In this document: positions 1 through 7,551 of the stretch, one piece after another | Layout: each line of letters starts with the position of its first letter | Numbering within the stretch: position 1 is the first letter of the stretch | Assembly (NCBI RefSeq): GCF_001894985.1 | Contig: NZ_BCXG01000014.1 | Coordinates: 1-64,000, forward strand | Source: Rhodococcus tukisamuensis NBRC 100609 | GTDB lineage: Bacteria > Actinomycetota > Actinomycetes > Mycobacteriales > Mycobacteriaceae | DNA length: 64,000 nt | Direction: 5' to 3' | Program-made: the position numbers and the translations under genes | Notes under the pieces: generated by a model | The model's input: the letters and a program-made list of their open reading frames with translations, nothing else | The model's database searches: none | Told to the model about the DNA's origin: nothing

Positions 1-2
1 CC

Positions 3-515
3 GCGGCACCGGCCGCCGCCGGCGGGCCGTCCGGCCCGGCCGCGGGTTCCGGCGGTGACGGCGCGGTCACCGTCCCCGTACCGGCGTCGAAGGAGGCGGT
101 GATCGCCGGGCTGCCGCCCGCACTGCGCACCGAGCTGGAGAACTGCAAGGCCTCCGGGGAGACCGACAACGGCGGCCTGCAGTTGCAGTGCCAGATCCGT
201 GAGGGCAGCGCGCTGACCGCGGGCATCACCGAGGGCGGCTACCAGTCGATCATCGTCTCGGTGGACGTCAAGGACGCGAAGAAGCGGGTGATTGGGATCC
301 GTCAGGGCTTCCAGAACAACACCGCCGCCGCCACCAACGAGACGGTCGAGGACACGGCGCGGTCGGCGGCCGCGCACATCGACGGTCCGGGCTACAACGA
401 CACCTTCAAGATCTGGTACGCCAACTCGTCGACCGGGGTGATGGCGTCCTTCAACGGCGCGCAGGGCCTCGACGGCGCCAAGACGTTCCTGGCCCGGTCG
501 GGCCTGATCCACTGA
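3..515 (+). CDS. C-terminal part of a probable exported or membrane-anchored protein (5' end outside window)
   Basis: The reading frame is open from the first bases of the window, so the true start lies upstream and the in-frame GTG at 99 is internal. The first ~30 visible residues are Ala/Gly/Pro/Ser rich, like a flexible linker after a membrane anchor. A compact domain of about 140 residues follows, with two cysteines roughly 15 residues apart (NCK... LQCQ) that could form a disulfide, fitting an extracytoplasmic location. The protein ends in ...SGLIH and is followed at once by a strong hairpin terminator, so it is the last gene of its transcript. I recognise no family; an extracellular sensor domain, for example of a Ser/Thr kinase, would be one guess. 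Confidence 0.7.
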   Translation, partial: AAPAAAGGPSGPAAGSGGDGAVTVPVPASKEAVIAGLPPALRTELENCKASGETDNGGLQLQCQIREGSALTAGITEGGYQSIIVSVDVKDAKKRVIGIRQGFQNNTAAATNETVEDTARSAAAHIDGPGYNDTFKIWYANSSTGVMASFNGAQGLDGAKTFLARSGLIH

Positions 516-532
516 TCGTCGACGCATGACGA

Positions 533-567
533 GGGGCTGCCGAACAACCGTGTTCGGCAGCCCCTTT
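533..567 (+). terminator. Rho-independent terminator
   Basis: A perfect 14-bp inverted repeat (GGGGCTGCCGAACA and its complement) around the 4-base loop ACCG, followed by TTT. It lies 18 bases after the stop of the first gene and separates it from the next cluster. Confidence 0.9.
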
Positions 568-677
568 CGCGTATCTGCGGGCCCGGAGAAGTTTCCTCGA
601 AACGGTCGGGAACCTTTCCGGCGTCCGGCCGCATCCAACTCTCGACAACGCACACGAGAGCGAGCGAGGACGAGACG

Positions 678-1766
678 ATGAGCAACCCGGACGCGTACAC
701 CGACACCGACCTCGCCGAGTACAAGGCCGAGCTGAACGCCATCGTCACCGACCCGAACCTGACGTTCGAGGAGAAGCTGGACGCGATTTCCGACGCGGCC
801 GGCGAAGAATTCGACGACATCGTCAACGCTCACGACGCCACCGCCACCGCACCCGAGGAGACCCCCGTGACCGAACCGACCAGCACCGTCTACGACAAGC
901 TCGACGCGATCGACGCCACCATCGAGGACCTCAGCAGCATCGGCCCCGACGCGCCCGCGGGATCCGACGTGGTCGGCGACCCCGCGACCGCGTCATACAA
1001 CACCGCCACCGCACCGACCAGTGAGCCGGTACCCGCCGCGGACACCACCGCGGCCCCCGCCGAGGTGCCCGCCGAGGCCCCCTCCGAGGTCAACGAGGCC
1101 ATCGGCGTCAACGGCAACGTCGACTACTTCTCCCCCCGCGACGTCGACCGCGACGGCGACGTCGACATCGCACACTCCCGGGTCGACGGCGTCGACACCA
1201 TCACCCACTACGCCGACGACGGCGCCATCACCCTGGTCGAGCAGGACACCGACTTCAACGGCACCTACGAGACCGCCGCCTCGGTCCGCGCCGACGGCAC
1301 CGTCCGGACCGCCGAGGACTCCGACGACGACGGCGACGTCGACCTGGTCACCTACTACGACCCGGCCACCCGCCAGCCGGAGCGTCAGGACGCGATCGAC
1401 GGGGCGCGGATCACCGACAGCAAGTTCGACACCGACGGAGACGCCCAGCCCGACGTCCACCTCGTCGACAGCGACGGCGACGGCCGTTTCGACTCCGTGG
1501 CCGTCGACAGCGACGCCGACGGCATCGTCAACGAGACCCTCGTCGACACCGACGGCGACGGCGCGTTCGACCTGATCAGCTCCGACGACGACAACGACGG
1601 CACCCAGGAGTCGTACCTCACCTCGGCCGAGAACGGGGTCGGGTCGCTGGGCGACATCAGCACCTACGAGTCGCTGATCCCGGCCGACGACAGCTACCAC
1701 ACCCAGGCCGGCACCGGCGCCTACGAGCCGCCGACCGTCGACGAGATCCCTGGCGACCTCGCCTGA
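678..1766 (+). CDS. Acidic protein with DxDxDG (calcium-binding type) repeats
   Basis: A 362-residue, strongly acidic protein with no signal peptide or membrane segment. Residues 1-60 look helical; 60-150 are an Ala/Pro/Thr/Glu-rich linker. From about residue 154 to 310 there are roughly eight repeats of the DxDxDG type (DVDRDGD, DSDDDGD, DTDGDA, DSDGDG, DSDADG, DTDGDG, DDDNDG), the loop used by EF-hand, dockerin and thrombospondin-3 type calcium sites. Calcium binding is an inference. The start has a GAGGACGAG ribosome site just upstream. It heads a forward cluster with the C39 peptidase 35 bases downstream, suggesting a common function, but no partner or pathway is known to me. The repeats also generate long meaningless open frames on other strands. 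Confidence 0.8.
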   Translation: MSNPDAYTDTDLAEYKAELNAIVTDPNLTFEEKLDAISDAAGEEFDDIVNAHDATATAPEETPVTEPTSTVYDKLDAIDATIEDLSSIGPDAPAGSDVVGDPATASYNTATAPTSEPVPAADTTAAPAEVPAEAPSEVNEAIGVNGNVDYFSPRDVDRDGDVDIAHSRVDGVDTITHYADDGAITLVEQDTDFNGTYETAASVRADGTVRTAEDSDDDGDVDLVTYYDPATRQPERQDAIDGARITDSKFDTDGDAQPDVHLVDSDGDGRFDSVAVDSDADGIVNETLVDTDGDGAFDLISSDDDNDGTQESYLTSAENGVGSLGDISTYESLIPADDSYHTQAGTGAYEPPTVDEIPGDLA

Positions 1767-1801
1767 CCTCCACCGACGCTGCGACCCGGAAGGATTCGAC
1801 G

Positions 1802-2668
1802 ATGGACGACTTCGACCATGACGCAGTTGCCATGTGGTCCGACACAGTCGCGGCCGTCGACGAGTCGTCGGCGGTCGACGACGCCGCCGGACCCGAGCCG
1901 ATCCCGCGCGCAGATCCCCTGTCCGACTTCGCCATCGACCCGGCCGACCCGGCGCCCGGGTCCGGCGACGGACCGGTGGGGGCGGTCGGTACCGACGACG
2001 CCGACGACGGCGTCGACGACGTGCCCGACCTCGCCGGCGGGGAGGACGGGGTGCACGGCAACCCGGTCGCGTGGACTCTGGACTGGTTCTACCAGCAGTT
2101 CGACGGGTACTGCGGGCCGTCGGTGGTGGCACAGGTCGTCGCCCAGTACACCGGCGCTCCCATCACCGACCCCCAGCAGCTGGTGGACCGCGCCGTCGAG
2201 CTCGGGCTGACGGACGACCCCAGCGAGGGGATGACGCTGCCCGCCGTCGAGACCCTGCTCGAGGATCAGGGCGTGCCGTGCACGCGCACCGACAGTTCCC
2301 TCGACGACCTGCGCGACCGGCTCGACGCCGGGTACGGAGTGATCGCGATGGTCGACTCCGGTGAGATCTGGACACCGGGGGAAGAGGCCGACGAGGACGA
2401 CGCCCCCGATCACGTCCTCGTCGTCGCCGGCGTCGACGACGCCCGCGGGGTGGTGATCCTGTCGGATCCCGGTGTGCCGTACGGCAATCAGCTCGAGATC
2501 CCGATCAAGCAGTTCGAGGACGCCTGGGCCGACTCGGGATTCGAGATGCTCGTGACCGACGCGCCGGACGAGGCCCTGATCGGTCCGCCCGCGGGCACGA
2601 CGGGCGAGCGTCGGTCGGCGATCGTCACCCTGCGGTCGGCGCGGCCCGATGAACAGGACGCACAATGA
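1802..2668 (+). CDS. C39-like (papain-fold) cysteine peptidase domain protein
   Basis: 288 residues. Residues 1-85 are an acidic Asp/Ala/Pro-rich region without a secretion signal. From ~90 the sequence has the C39/papain-like pattern: QQFDGYCGPSVV with the presumed nucleophile Cys near 104, DHVLVVAG with His near 204, and an Asp in LSDPG near 221 in the usual third position. This is the peptidase_C39_2 type, not the N-terminal domain of a bacteriocin exporter, because no ABC or membrane part is present. The start is preceded by GGAAGGA with 6-base spacing. It sits between two other highly acidic proteins, so it may process or bind them; substrate unknown. Confidence 0.75.
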   Translation: MDDFDHDAVAMWSDTVAAVDESSAVDDAAGPEPIPRADPLSDFAIDPADPAPGSGDGPVGAVGTDDADDGVDDVPDLAGGEDGVHGNPVAWTLDWFYQQFDGYCGPSVVAQVVAQYTGAPITDPQQLVDRAVELGLTDDPSEGMTLPAVETLLEDQGVPCTRTDSSLDDLRDRLDAGYGVIAMVDSGEIWTPGEEADEDDAPDHVLVVAGVDDARGVVILSDPGVPYGNQLEIPIKQFEDAWADSGFEMLVTDAPDEALIGPPAGTTGERRSAIVTLRSARPDEQDAQ

Positions 2669-2751
2669 TGACGGCGGCGTCCGCGGGTGACGCGACAATG
2701 AGGGGCAGTGCCACCGCGGGGTGGCGGACACGAGAGTCAGCGAGGTGACCG

Positions 2752-3141
2752 ATGGACGATGACGAGTCGCTCTTCACCGGGTCGGAGGCAGCGAGCGCGC
2801 TGCCTCCCGTGCCCGACGACGTGTGGGCGCGGGCGTTGGCGGCCGCGCTCGACCCGGCTGCGCCGGCGGTGGACGCCGACCTCGTCCCGGAGATGGACGA
2901 CGAGCCGGTGGTGCCCGAGGAGGACGGCATCGTCCTCGTCGACGACGAGAGCGATCCGGACGACGACGACACCGCGGAGGTCGTTCTCGACGACGGCGAC
3001 TCCGTGTTCGACGAGCTGACCGCGCTGGACATCGACGACGTGGGGGTTTCCGGCGAGGACCCGGCGAGCGCGTTCGATCCGCAGGAGCCGGACCTCCACC
3101 ACCACATCGTGGACCCCGATCCGGGCTACGACCTGCTGTGA
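2752..3141 (+). CDS. Small highly acidic hypothetical protein
   Basis: 129 residues, dominated by Asp and Glu with an early hydrophobic helix-like stretch (VWARALAAALD) and a short His cluster (LHHHIVD) near the C-terminus. There is no signal peptide, membrane segment or known motif. The start has a GAGGTGA site 5 bases upstream. It follows the C39 peptidase gene by 83 bases and precedes the sigma factor gene. Its composition resembles that of the two upstream proteins, so the three are probably one functional unit. No function can be assigned. Confidence 0.65.
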   Translation: MDDDESLFTGSEAASALPPVPDDVWARALAAALDPAAPAVDADLVPEMDDEPVVPEEDGIVLVDDESDPDDDDTAEVVLDDGDSVFDELTALDIDDVGVSGEDPASAFDPQEPDLHHHIVDPDPGYDLL

Positions 3142-3247
3142 CCGGCACTCCACCACCACGGTCGCGACCGACGACGCGGCGGCGGGTAGCATCCCCGTCG
3201 GCCATGTGGGGGTGTGGGTGAGAACGCAAGGAGCGCGGGGGAAGTCG

Positions 3248-3790
3248 ATGGACGAAGCGGAATTGTTGGCCGCCTGCCGGGGCGGTGACCAGCACGCGTT
3301 CGCCGAACTCGTGGGTCGTCACCGCACCAACGCCTGGCACGTGTGCCTGCAGATCACCGGCAACGCCCACGACGCCGAGGATGCGCTGCAGGACGCGCTG
3401 ACCGCGGCCTGGCAGAACCTGCATCGGTTCCGCGGCGACGCCCGCTTCAACACGTGGCTGCACCGCATCGCCACCAACGCCGCCCTCGCGGTGGTCCGGC
3501 GCCGCAAGATCACCACCAGCCTCGACGACGCCGACGACGACTCCCCCGGTATCGATCTCACCGATCACGGCAGCGGGTTCGACGAGCGGGTGGTCACGGC
3601 CGACGCCGTCCACCACGCCCTCGGCCAGCTCCCCGAGGACTTCCGGGTAGCCATCGTCCTCGCCGAGTTCGCCGACCTGCCCTACGCCGACATTGCCGAG
3701 CACCAGCAGGTGAGCGTCGCGACCGTCAAGACCCGGATCCACCGGGCGCGCAAGCAGTTGGCGCAGTCGTTGGCGGCGGCGCACGCCTGA
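3248..3790 (+). CDS. ECF-type RNA polymerase sigma factor
   Basis: 180 residues when started at ATG 3248, which has GGGGAAG just upstream; an in-frame GTG at 3206 would add 14 atypical residues. Region 2 (about residues 8-75) includes AFAELVGRHR, the acidic DAEDALQDA helix and FRGDARFNTWLHRIATN, typical of region 2.2-2.4. Region 4 (about 120-175) has LPEDFRVAIVLAEF followed by a helix-turn-helix ending VKTRIHRARKQL. Region 3 is absent, as in group 4 sigma factors. No anti-sigma gene with a zinc-binding motif is adjacent, so control may be by another route. It probably redirects polymerase to a small regulon; the acidic-protein cluster just upstream is a natural candidate target. Confidence 0.9.
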   Translation: MDEAELLAACRGGDQHAFAELVGRHRTNAWHVCLQITGNAHDAEDALQDALTAAWQNLHRFRGDARFNTWLHRIATNAALAVVRRRKITTSLDDADDDSPGIDLTDHGSGFDERVVTADAVHHALGQLPEDFRVAIVLAEFADLPYADIAEHQQVSVATVKTRIHRARKQLAQSLAAAHA

Positions 3791-3850
3791 CGGGCCCACC
3801 GCGGCCGCGCCTCCGCGATCGTGTCGGTGCGCACTGCCATCATGGGCGGC

Positions 3851-4621
3851 ATGCATCTGTTCGACGAGGGTTTCGAGCCGCCCGAGGACTGCGTGTCGTG
3901 GTGCAAGACCAGGAGTTACGACCTGCACGTCCTCGACGACGGCGCGCTCGTCGACCTTGACTGGTGGAACCGGCACCTCGAGGAGGACGAGCACGAGATC
4001 CGGCTCCGGGGCCGCGACCACGACGGCCGGATCGTCACCGGGGGCCGGGCAACGGTCCTGCGCAACGACCTGCGCCTGGACGGCGAGCTCGTCGACGCCG
4101 AACATGCCGGCCTGGGCCTGCTGTTCCTCTGCGCCGCGTGGCGCAGCGGTCACACCAGGCGGCGCGCGGCGCGCCGGTTCCCGGACGTGTCCAACCGCTT
4201 CGTCGCCCCGAACGTGCACCGGCACACCGCGATCAAGGCGGCCATCGACCGCCTCATCCGCGACAAGCGACTGCCGGACTACGACTACACCAGTGGCACC
4301 GGCTGGCCCGAACTGCCGAACGTCGGGGTCGCGTTGACGACGGTGTTCCTCTGGGCCGTCGACGTCAAGGCCGGCGGGATGCGTGCACAGCTGCTCGACC
4401 AGCACGGCGTGTCCACCCTCATCCACCAGGGCTGGCTCGAAGACCCGTCCGTCAGCGGCTTCACCCGCCGCCGCTACGACCGCTACCTCGAGGTGCTCCA
4501 GCACTGGGCGGCCACCGCCGGCTCCGAACCAGAACTGGTCGAGCGGTGGCTGGTGGATCGGTGGCACGCGCGGGTGGTCGAGGCGCGCAGTGGGGCGTTG
4601 GCGGAGCCGACCTTGTTCTGA
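3851..4621 (+). CDS. Conserved hypothetical protein ending in EPTLF
   Basis: About 256 residues. In-frame starts exist at GTG 3821, ATG 3842 and ATG 3851; I favour 3851 (MHLFDEGFEPPED). The protein is soluble, Arg/His/Asp/Trp rich, with no motif I can tie to a catalytic family. Features seen are an early Cys pair (DCVSWCK), a DLDWWNRHLEEDE stretch and a C-terminal helical part ending AEPTLF. That tail matters: a decayed copy of the same C-terminus lies at about 7230-7353, and similar TLF tails end both long TY-Chap proteins further along. It is separated from the sigma factor by 60 bases and may be cotranscribed. Function unknown. Confidence 0.7.
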   Translation: MHLFDEGFEPPEDCVSWCKTRSYDLHVLDDGALVDLDWWNRHLEEDEHEIRLRGRDHDGRIVTGGRATVLRNDLRLDGELVDAEHAGLGLLFLCAAWRSGHTRRRAARRFPDVSNRFVAPNVHRHTAIKAAIDRLIRDKRLPDYDYTSGTGWPELPNVGVALTTVFLWAVDVKAGGMRAQLLDQHGVSTLIHQGWLEDPSVSGFTRRRYDRYLEVLQHWAATAGSEPELVERWLVDRWHARVVEARSGALAEPTLF

Positions 4622-4807
4622 GGTCGCCCACCCGCACCCCGCCCCGCACTGTCCGGATCTGGTCCGTCTCTACAGGACGGCCCGACTCACCGGCGGGGTC
4701 GGGTGCAGCTAGCGTGCACTCGTGGCAATAGCAGTTATCACCCGGGCATCAGGTCCGACCGCGATCGACGAGTACGTCGACATCGCCACGACATCGGGAG
4801 GCAACCA

Positions 4808-5245
4808 GTGACCGCCGCGAGCCTGCTCGCATCTCTGCGCGACTTGAAAGTTCAGTCGTACAGAGGCCAGCCAGCGCCTTACCAGTTTGTGGTCCTGCTT
4901 TACGCGATCGATCGGGCAAATACCGACAAACCGCGAATCGCCAGATTCAGTGAGGTCAAGGACGAACTGGGCCGTGCACTAGCCCCGTTCGCACTCGCCA
5001 AGACTCCGCCGAACCCTGCCAACCCGTGGGTGGCATTGGGTCAGTCGCCGTGGTGGGAACTTGAGGCGACCGTTCCCTACAAGCTCGTCGCCGAGCGTGA
5101 CCTCGCTGCTGGGCTGAGCGTCGTTGCATACGACCTCGTCCGCGACGACCCGGCGTTCACCGGACAGGCTGTCGACGTCATCACTCGGATCATCGGTAGC
5201 CATCCCGCGTATCCGTCACTGCTGGAGTCACTCTCAGTCCACTAA
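4808..5245 (+). CDS. Orphan domain resembling the phosphorothioate-DNA-binding (SBD) domain of ScoMcrA-type HNH enzymes
   Basis: 145 residues from GTG 4808, chosen because GGGAGG lies 6 bases upstream; a longer frame from 4703 reads through low-quality sequence. The pattern RGQPAPYQFVVLLYAI, then RFSEVKDELGRAL, NPWVALGQSPWWEL and a final segment ending HPAYPSLLE resembles the sulfur-binding domain at the N-terminus of phosphorothioation-dependent HNH restriction enzymes. No HNH nuclease follows: the frame stops and the next gene converges. The usual APHKP-like basic motif reads APYQF here, so sulfur recognition may be lost or changed. It could be a truncated enzyme, a regulator or a decoy. 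It opens the defence island. The family call is by eye. Confidence 0.5.
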   Translation: MTAASLLASLRDLKVQSYRGQPAPYQFVVLLYAIDRANTDKPRIARFSEVKDELGRALAPFALAKTPPNPANPWVALGQSPWWELEATVPYKLVAERDLAAGLSVVAYDLVRDDPAFTGQAVDVITRIIGSHPAYPSLLESLSVH

Positions 5246-5343
5246 CTCCGAGCAGACGCCTGATGTCTCGCGCCGCGCCTGCTACTCAGATCCGACCTCT
5301 CACATCCCTTACGTCAACCCGGTGAACCCCTGGGTGCGCAGCC

Positions 5344-7047
5344 TTACCCGGCAGGCACCCATGCCTGCTCCAACAACTCGACGATCTCTTCTTCGCCGCG
5401 GGCCCGAAACCCGCTGAGCACCCGACGCGGCCGGTCCTCGCCTGCCCTTCCTATCGCTTCGGCGAGTGCGAGTACCACCTCGTCGTCGGGCAGGCTGTTC
5501 GCATCCGGCCGGCCGACTGCCGCCAATGCCCGACGCAGCGGCGCCCCGGTCGGATCGGCGACAGCCGCGCGCCGGACGTCGAAACGACGGTCAGAGTGAA
5601 ATTCGAGGAACACGTACTCTCCCTCGCCGACTCCAAGGTCGTCGAGGAACCGACGTACCGTCCCGCTGGCTGGCTGCAAATTCTTCCAACGGATCGCGTG
5701 AGTACCGAGTCGGCTCTCGTACTCGACAACTTCGCCGTAACCGCAACCGACGATGCCGGCCAGCGCGGCAGGCACAGTGAACCCGGAGCCACGTAGGTGC
5801 TCGGAGGTGACCTTGAGCGAAAGACGCCAGATATCACCGTGACGGTAAAGGCGGCGCGTCTGTTCCGGAGTCTTCTGCGGGACCCCGCGGGTCGACCGCC
5901 GGCGGACGTTGCCCTGCCTTACCTCGAAGTCGCCACTGGCGGCATATGCCTGCACGCTGCTCGCGGAGACATCGAACTTGCCGGCCACCTGCGTGACGAG
6001 CGCGCTGAGCGGCATCTCACCGTCGTGGGCGTCCAATTCACGTGCAATGAGGTTGCGGATGGTGGTGTATTCCTCGACGCCCCATTCGGCCAGTGCCCAG
6101 GTGGCCCGGTCTGCACGTACGAACCGGTCGTCCCCACCAAGCACGTTGGCTACCGAGCGCGGGTTGCGGCCGCACGCCATGGCCGCGACGAGCTCATCGA
6201 GCGGTGTGGGTTCGCCGAGCACCTCGAGGATTGCGGCGGCGTGGTCGCCGGTGTTGCGCACCCGGGTGAGGATGCGGCCGCCGAGCAATGCGTACCCGCA
6301 CCAGGTCAACCAACGCACCAGCTCGTCGCTGGAGAGCGCGGAGGACTCGGCGAGGACCACCAGTTCCACCACCCCGTTGGGGGACTCGAATTCCTCGAGC
6401 AGTGCCCGGGTCTGCGCCTTTGCCTCTGCGACGCCCGGTGCCGCGGCCCAACCGTCGGTCACCTCGAAGTAGTCGTCGAGGCGATCGAGGACCAGCCACA
6501 GCGGTACCCCGACGCTGGGGACCGGAACGGCAATCTCAGGATGCTGATCAATCAGCCGGTCGAGGGCCGCCACCGGCTGGATCTCGACGCGGAGGCTGGC
6601 CAGCAGGTTCCCCACTGCCGTACCGAACCCAAAGCGACCCTCGAGATGCCGCTTGACCTTCACCTCGATCTGTCGGGCCCGCTCACGAGTGACACCGAAT
6701 TCGCTGCCGAGTTCCGCGAGAGTCTTCGGCTCCGGTGCGAGGAATCGCTCGCGGAGGACGAACCGTTCACGCTCGTCAAGCACGGCAAAGATCTCCTCGA
6801 GCTCCGCGATCGCGTCCGCGGGGCCCACCGCGTCTGGCAGGTCGGCTGCAGTCAGCGCGGAGATCCGGGCCGCGAGATCCTCCAACTCCGGTGGCGCGCC
6901 GTCCTCGATGTCTACCGAGAGCAGCGACTTCCCCTCCGCTCCACGCAGTTTGCGCCACCCCGCCAAGATGGTCAGATCGTCGACCAACCGCGCAATGACG
7001 TCGGCGGTCTTCGCGTCGAGAACAACGGCCGTATCGGAATTCGGCAA
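5344..7047 (-). CDS. Sigma-70 region-4-like helix-turn-helix protein, large
   Basis: 567 residues from a TTG start with a strong GGGGGAG site 6 bases upstream. Residues 80-140 are clearly sigma region 4 (ELEEIFAVLDERERFVLRER, then LAELGSEFGVTRERARQIEVKVKRHLE), as in primary sigma factors. There is no region 2 or 3, so it cannot act as a complete sigma factor. The remaining ~420 residues include several winged-helix-like segments (LDELVAAM, PLSALVTQVAGKF) and a C-terminal domain I do not recognise. Proteins of this build often accompany defence genes as likely regulators. Here it converges on the SBD-like gene and is divergent from the DUF6361/PLD/helicase operon. A role controlling the neighbouring defence genes is inferred. 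Confidence 0.7.
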   Translation of the reverse strand: MPNSDTAVVLDAKTADVIARLVDDLTILAGWRKLRGAEGKSLLSVDIEDGAPPELEDLAARISALTAADLPDAVGPADAIAELEEIFAVLDERERFVLRERFLAPEPKTLAELGSEFGVTRERARQIEVKVKRHLEGRFGFGTAVGNLLASLRVEIQPVAALDRLIDQHPEIAVPVPSVGVPLWLVLDRLDDYFEVTDGWAAAPGVAEAKAQTRALLEEFESPNGVVELVVLAESSALSSDELVRWLTWCGYALLGGRILTRVRNTGDHAAAILEVLGEPTPLDELVAAMACGRNPRSVANVLGGDDRFVRADRATWALAEWGVEEYTTIRNLIARELDAHDGEMPLSALVTQVAGKFDVSASSVQAYAASGDFEVRQGNVRRRSTRGVPQKTPEQTRRLYRHGDIWRLSLKVTSEHLRGSGFTVPAALAGIVGCGYGEVVEYESRLGTHAIRWKNLQPASGTVRRFLDDLGVGEGEYVFLEFHSDRRFDVRRAAVADPTGAPLRRALAAVGRPDANSLPDDEVVLALAEAIGRAGEDRPRRVLSGFRARGEEEIVELLEQAWVPAG

Positions 7048-7551
7048 GGACTACTCCCCCACTAGAACTTTTGAAACCTCGTCATCAGATCACAGGGCTC
7101 CGACATGCTGGCCCGCACTTACCTGTCGAAACCAGACTGCAGCACTTCAGTTCGCTCGTCTGTTCGCTCGCGCGCTGATGGAGAAGTCTTGCCTGACTGC
7201 AGATTCGACCCACCGGTGCTACGCCCACGCTGAAGGCCTAGGCCGAGCACCGCCGAATCTTCCCCGAACTGGCCGAACGCGAGCTCGTCGAACGCTGGGC
7301 CGCGCGACGCCACGATGCCCGGCGGAACCCTCCCCGAACCGACGCTGTTCTGAGCCACACCCCGCCGACCCGTCGCCTGACAATTCGCTCGCACCACCGC
7401 TGTCCGTCATCTGAATGACACCAGCCCGCCCACACCGCACCCCGCGATACGGCAGCACTCACCCGCCTGACAGCATCACCGGTCAGACCACCCGATCGTG
7501 CCCGACTCACCCTCGCACTCACCCCCAAGACAGAAGGACCACAGCACTCAC
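7048..7551. other. Intergenic region with decayed sequence between divergent defence genes
   Basis: About 500 bases between the sigma-like gene and the DUF6361 operon. No intact gene is visible. It must hold the divergent promoters, but I see no convincing -35/-10 pair. A short inverted repeat GTCAT-CTGA-ATGAC lies at about 7408-7421. A degraded C-terminal gene fragment (listed separately) occupies 7230-7353. Confidence 0.5.
7230..7353 (+). pseudogene. Remnant of a paralogue of the EPTLF-tailed protein gene (3851-4621)
   Basis: One frame reads an AEHRR...ELVERWAARRHDARR-like segment with an internal TAG; after a shift of one base the neighbouring frame ends GGTLPEPTLF-stop at 7353. The intact gene at 3851-4621 ends ELVERWLVDRWHARV...LAEPTLF-stop, so the order and spacing match. 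The copy is broken by at least one stop and one frameshift and has lost its 5' part. It is separated from the intact relative by the SBD-like and sigma-like genes, which suggests those genes were inserted next to, or between, tandem relatives. Confidence 0.6.

Noticed and set aside
993-2132. 379-codon open frame on the minus strand rich in Val/Gly/Asp
   Set aside because: It is the mirror of the DxDxDG repeats and the acidic N-terminus of the C39 protein; repetitive codons keep several frames open.
1802-2668. Bacteriocin-processing exporter because of the C39 domain
   Set aside because: There are no ABC transporter or membrane domains and no double-glycine leader peptide gene nearby.
4808-5245. 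Calling a Dnd phosphorothioation system
   Set aside because: Only an SBD-like domain is present; none of the modification genes is in the window.
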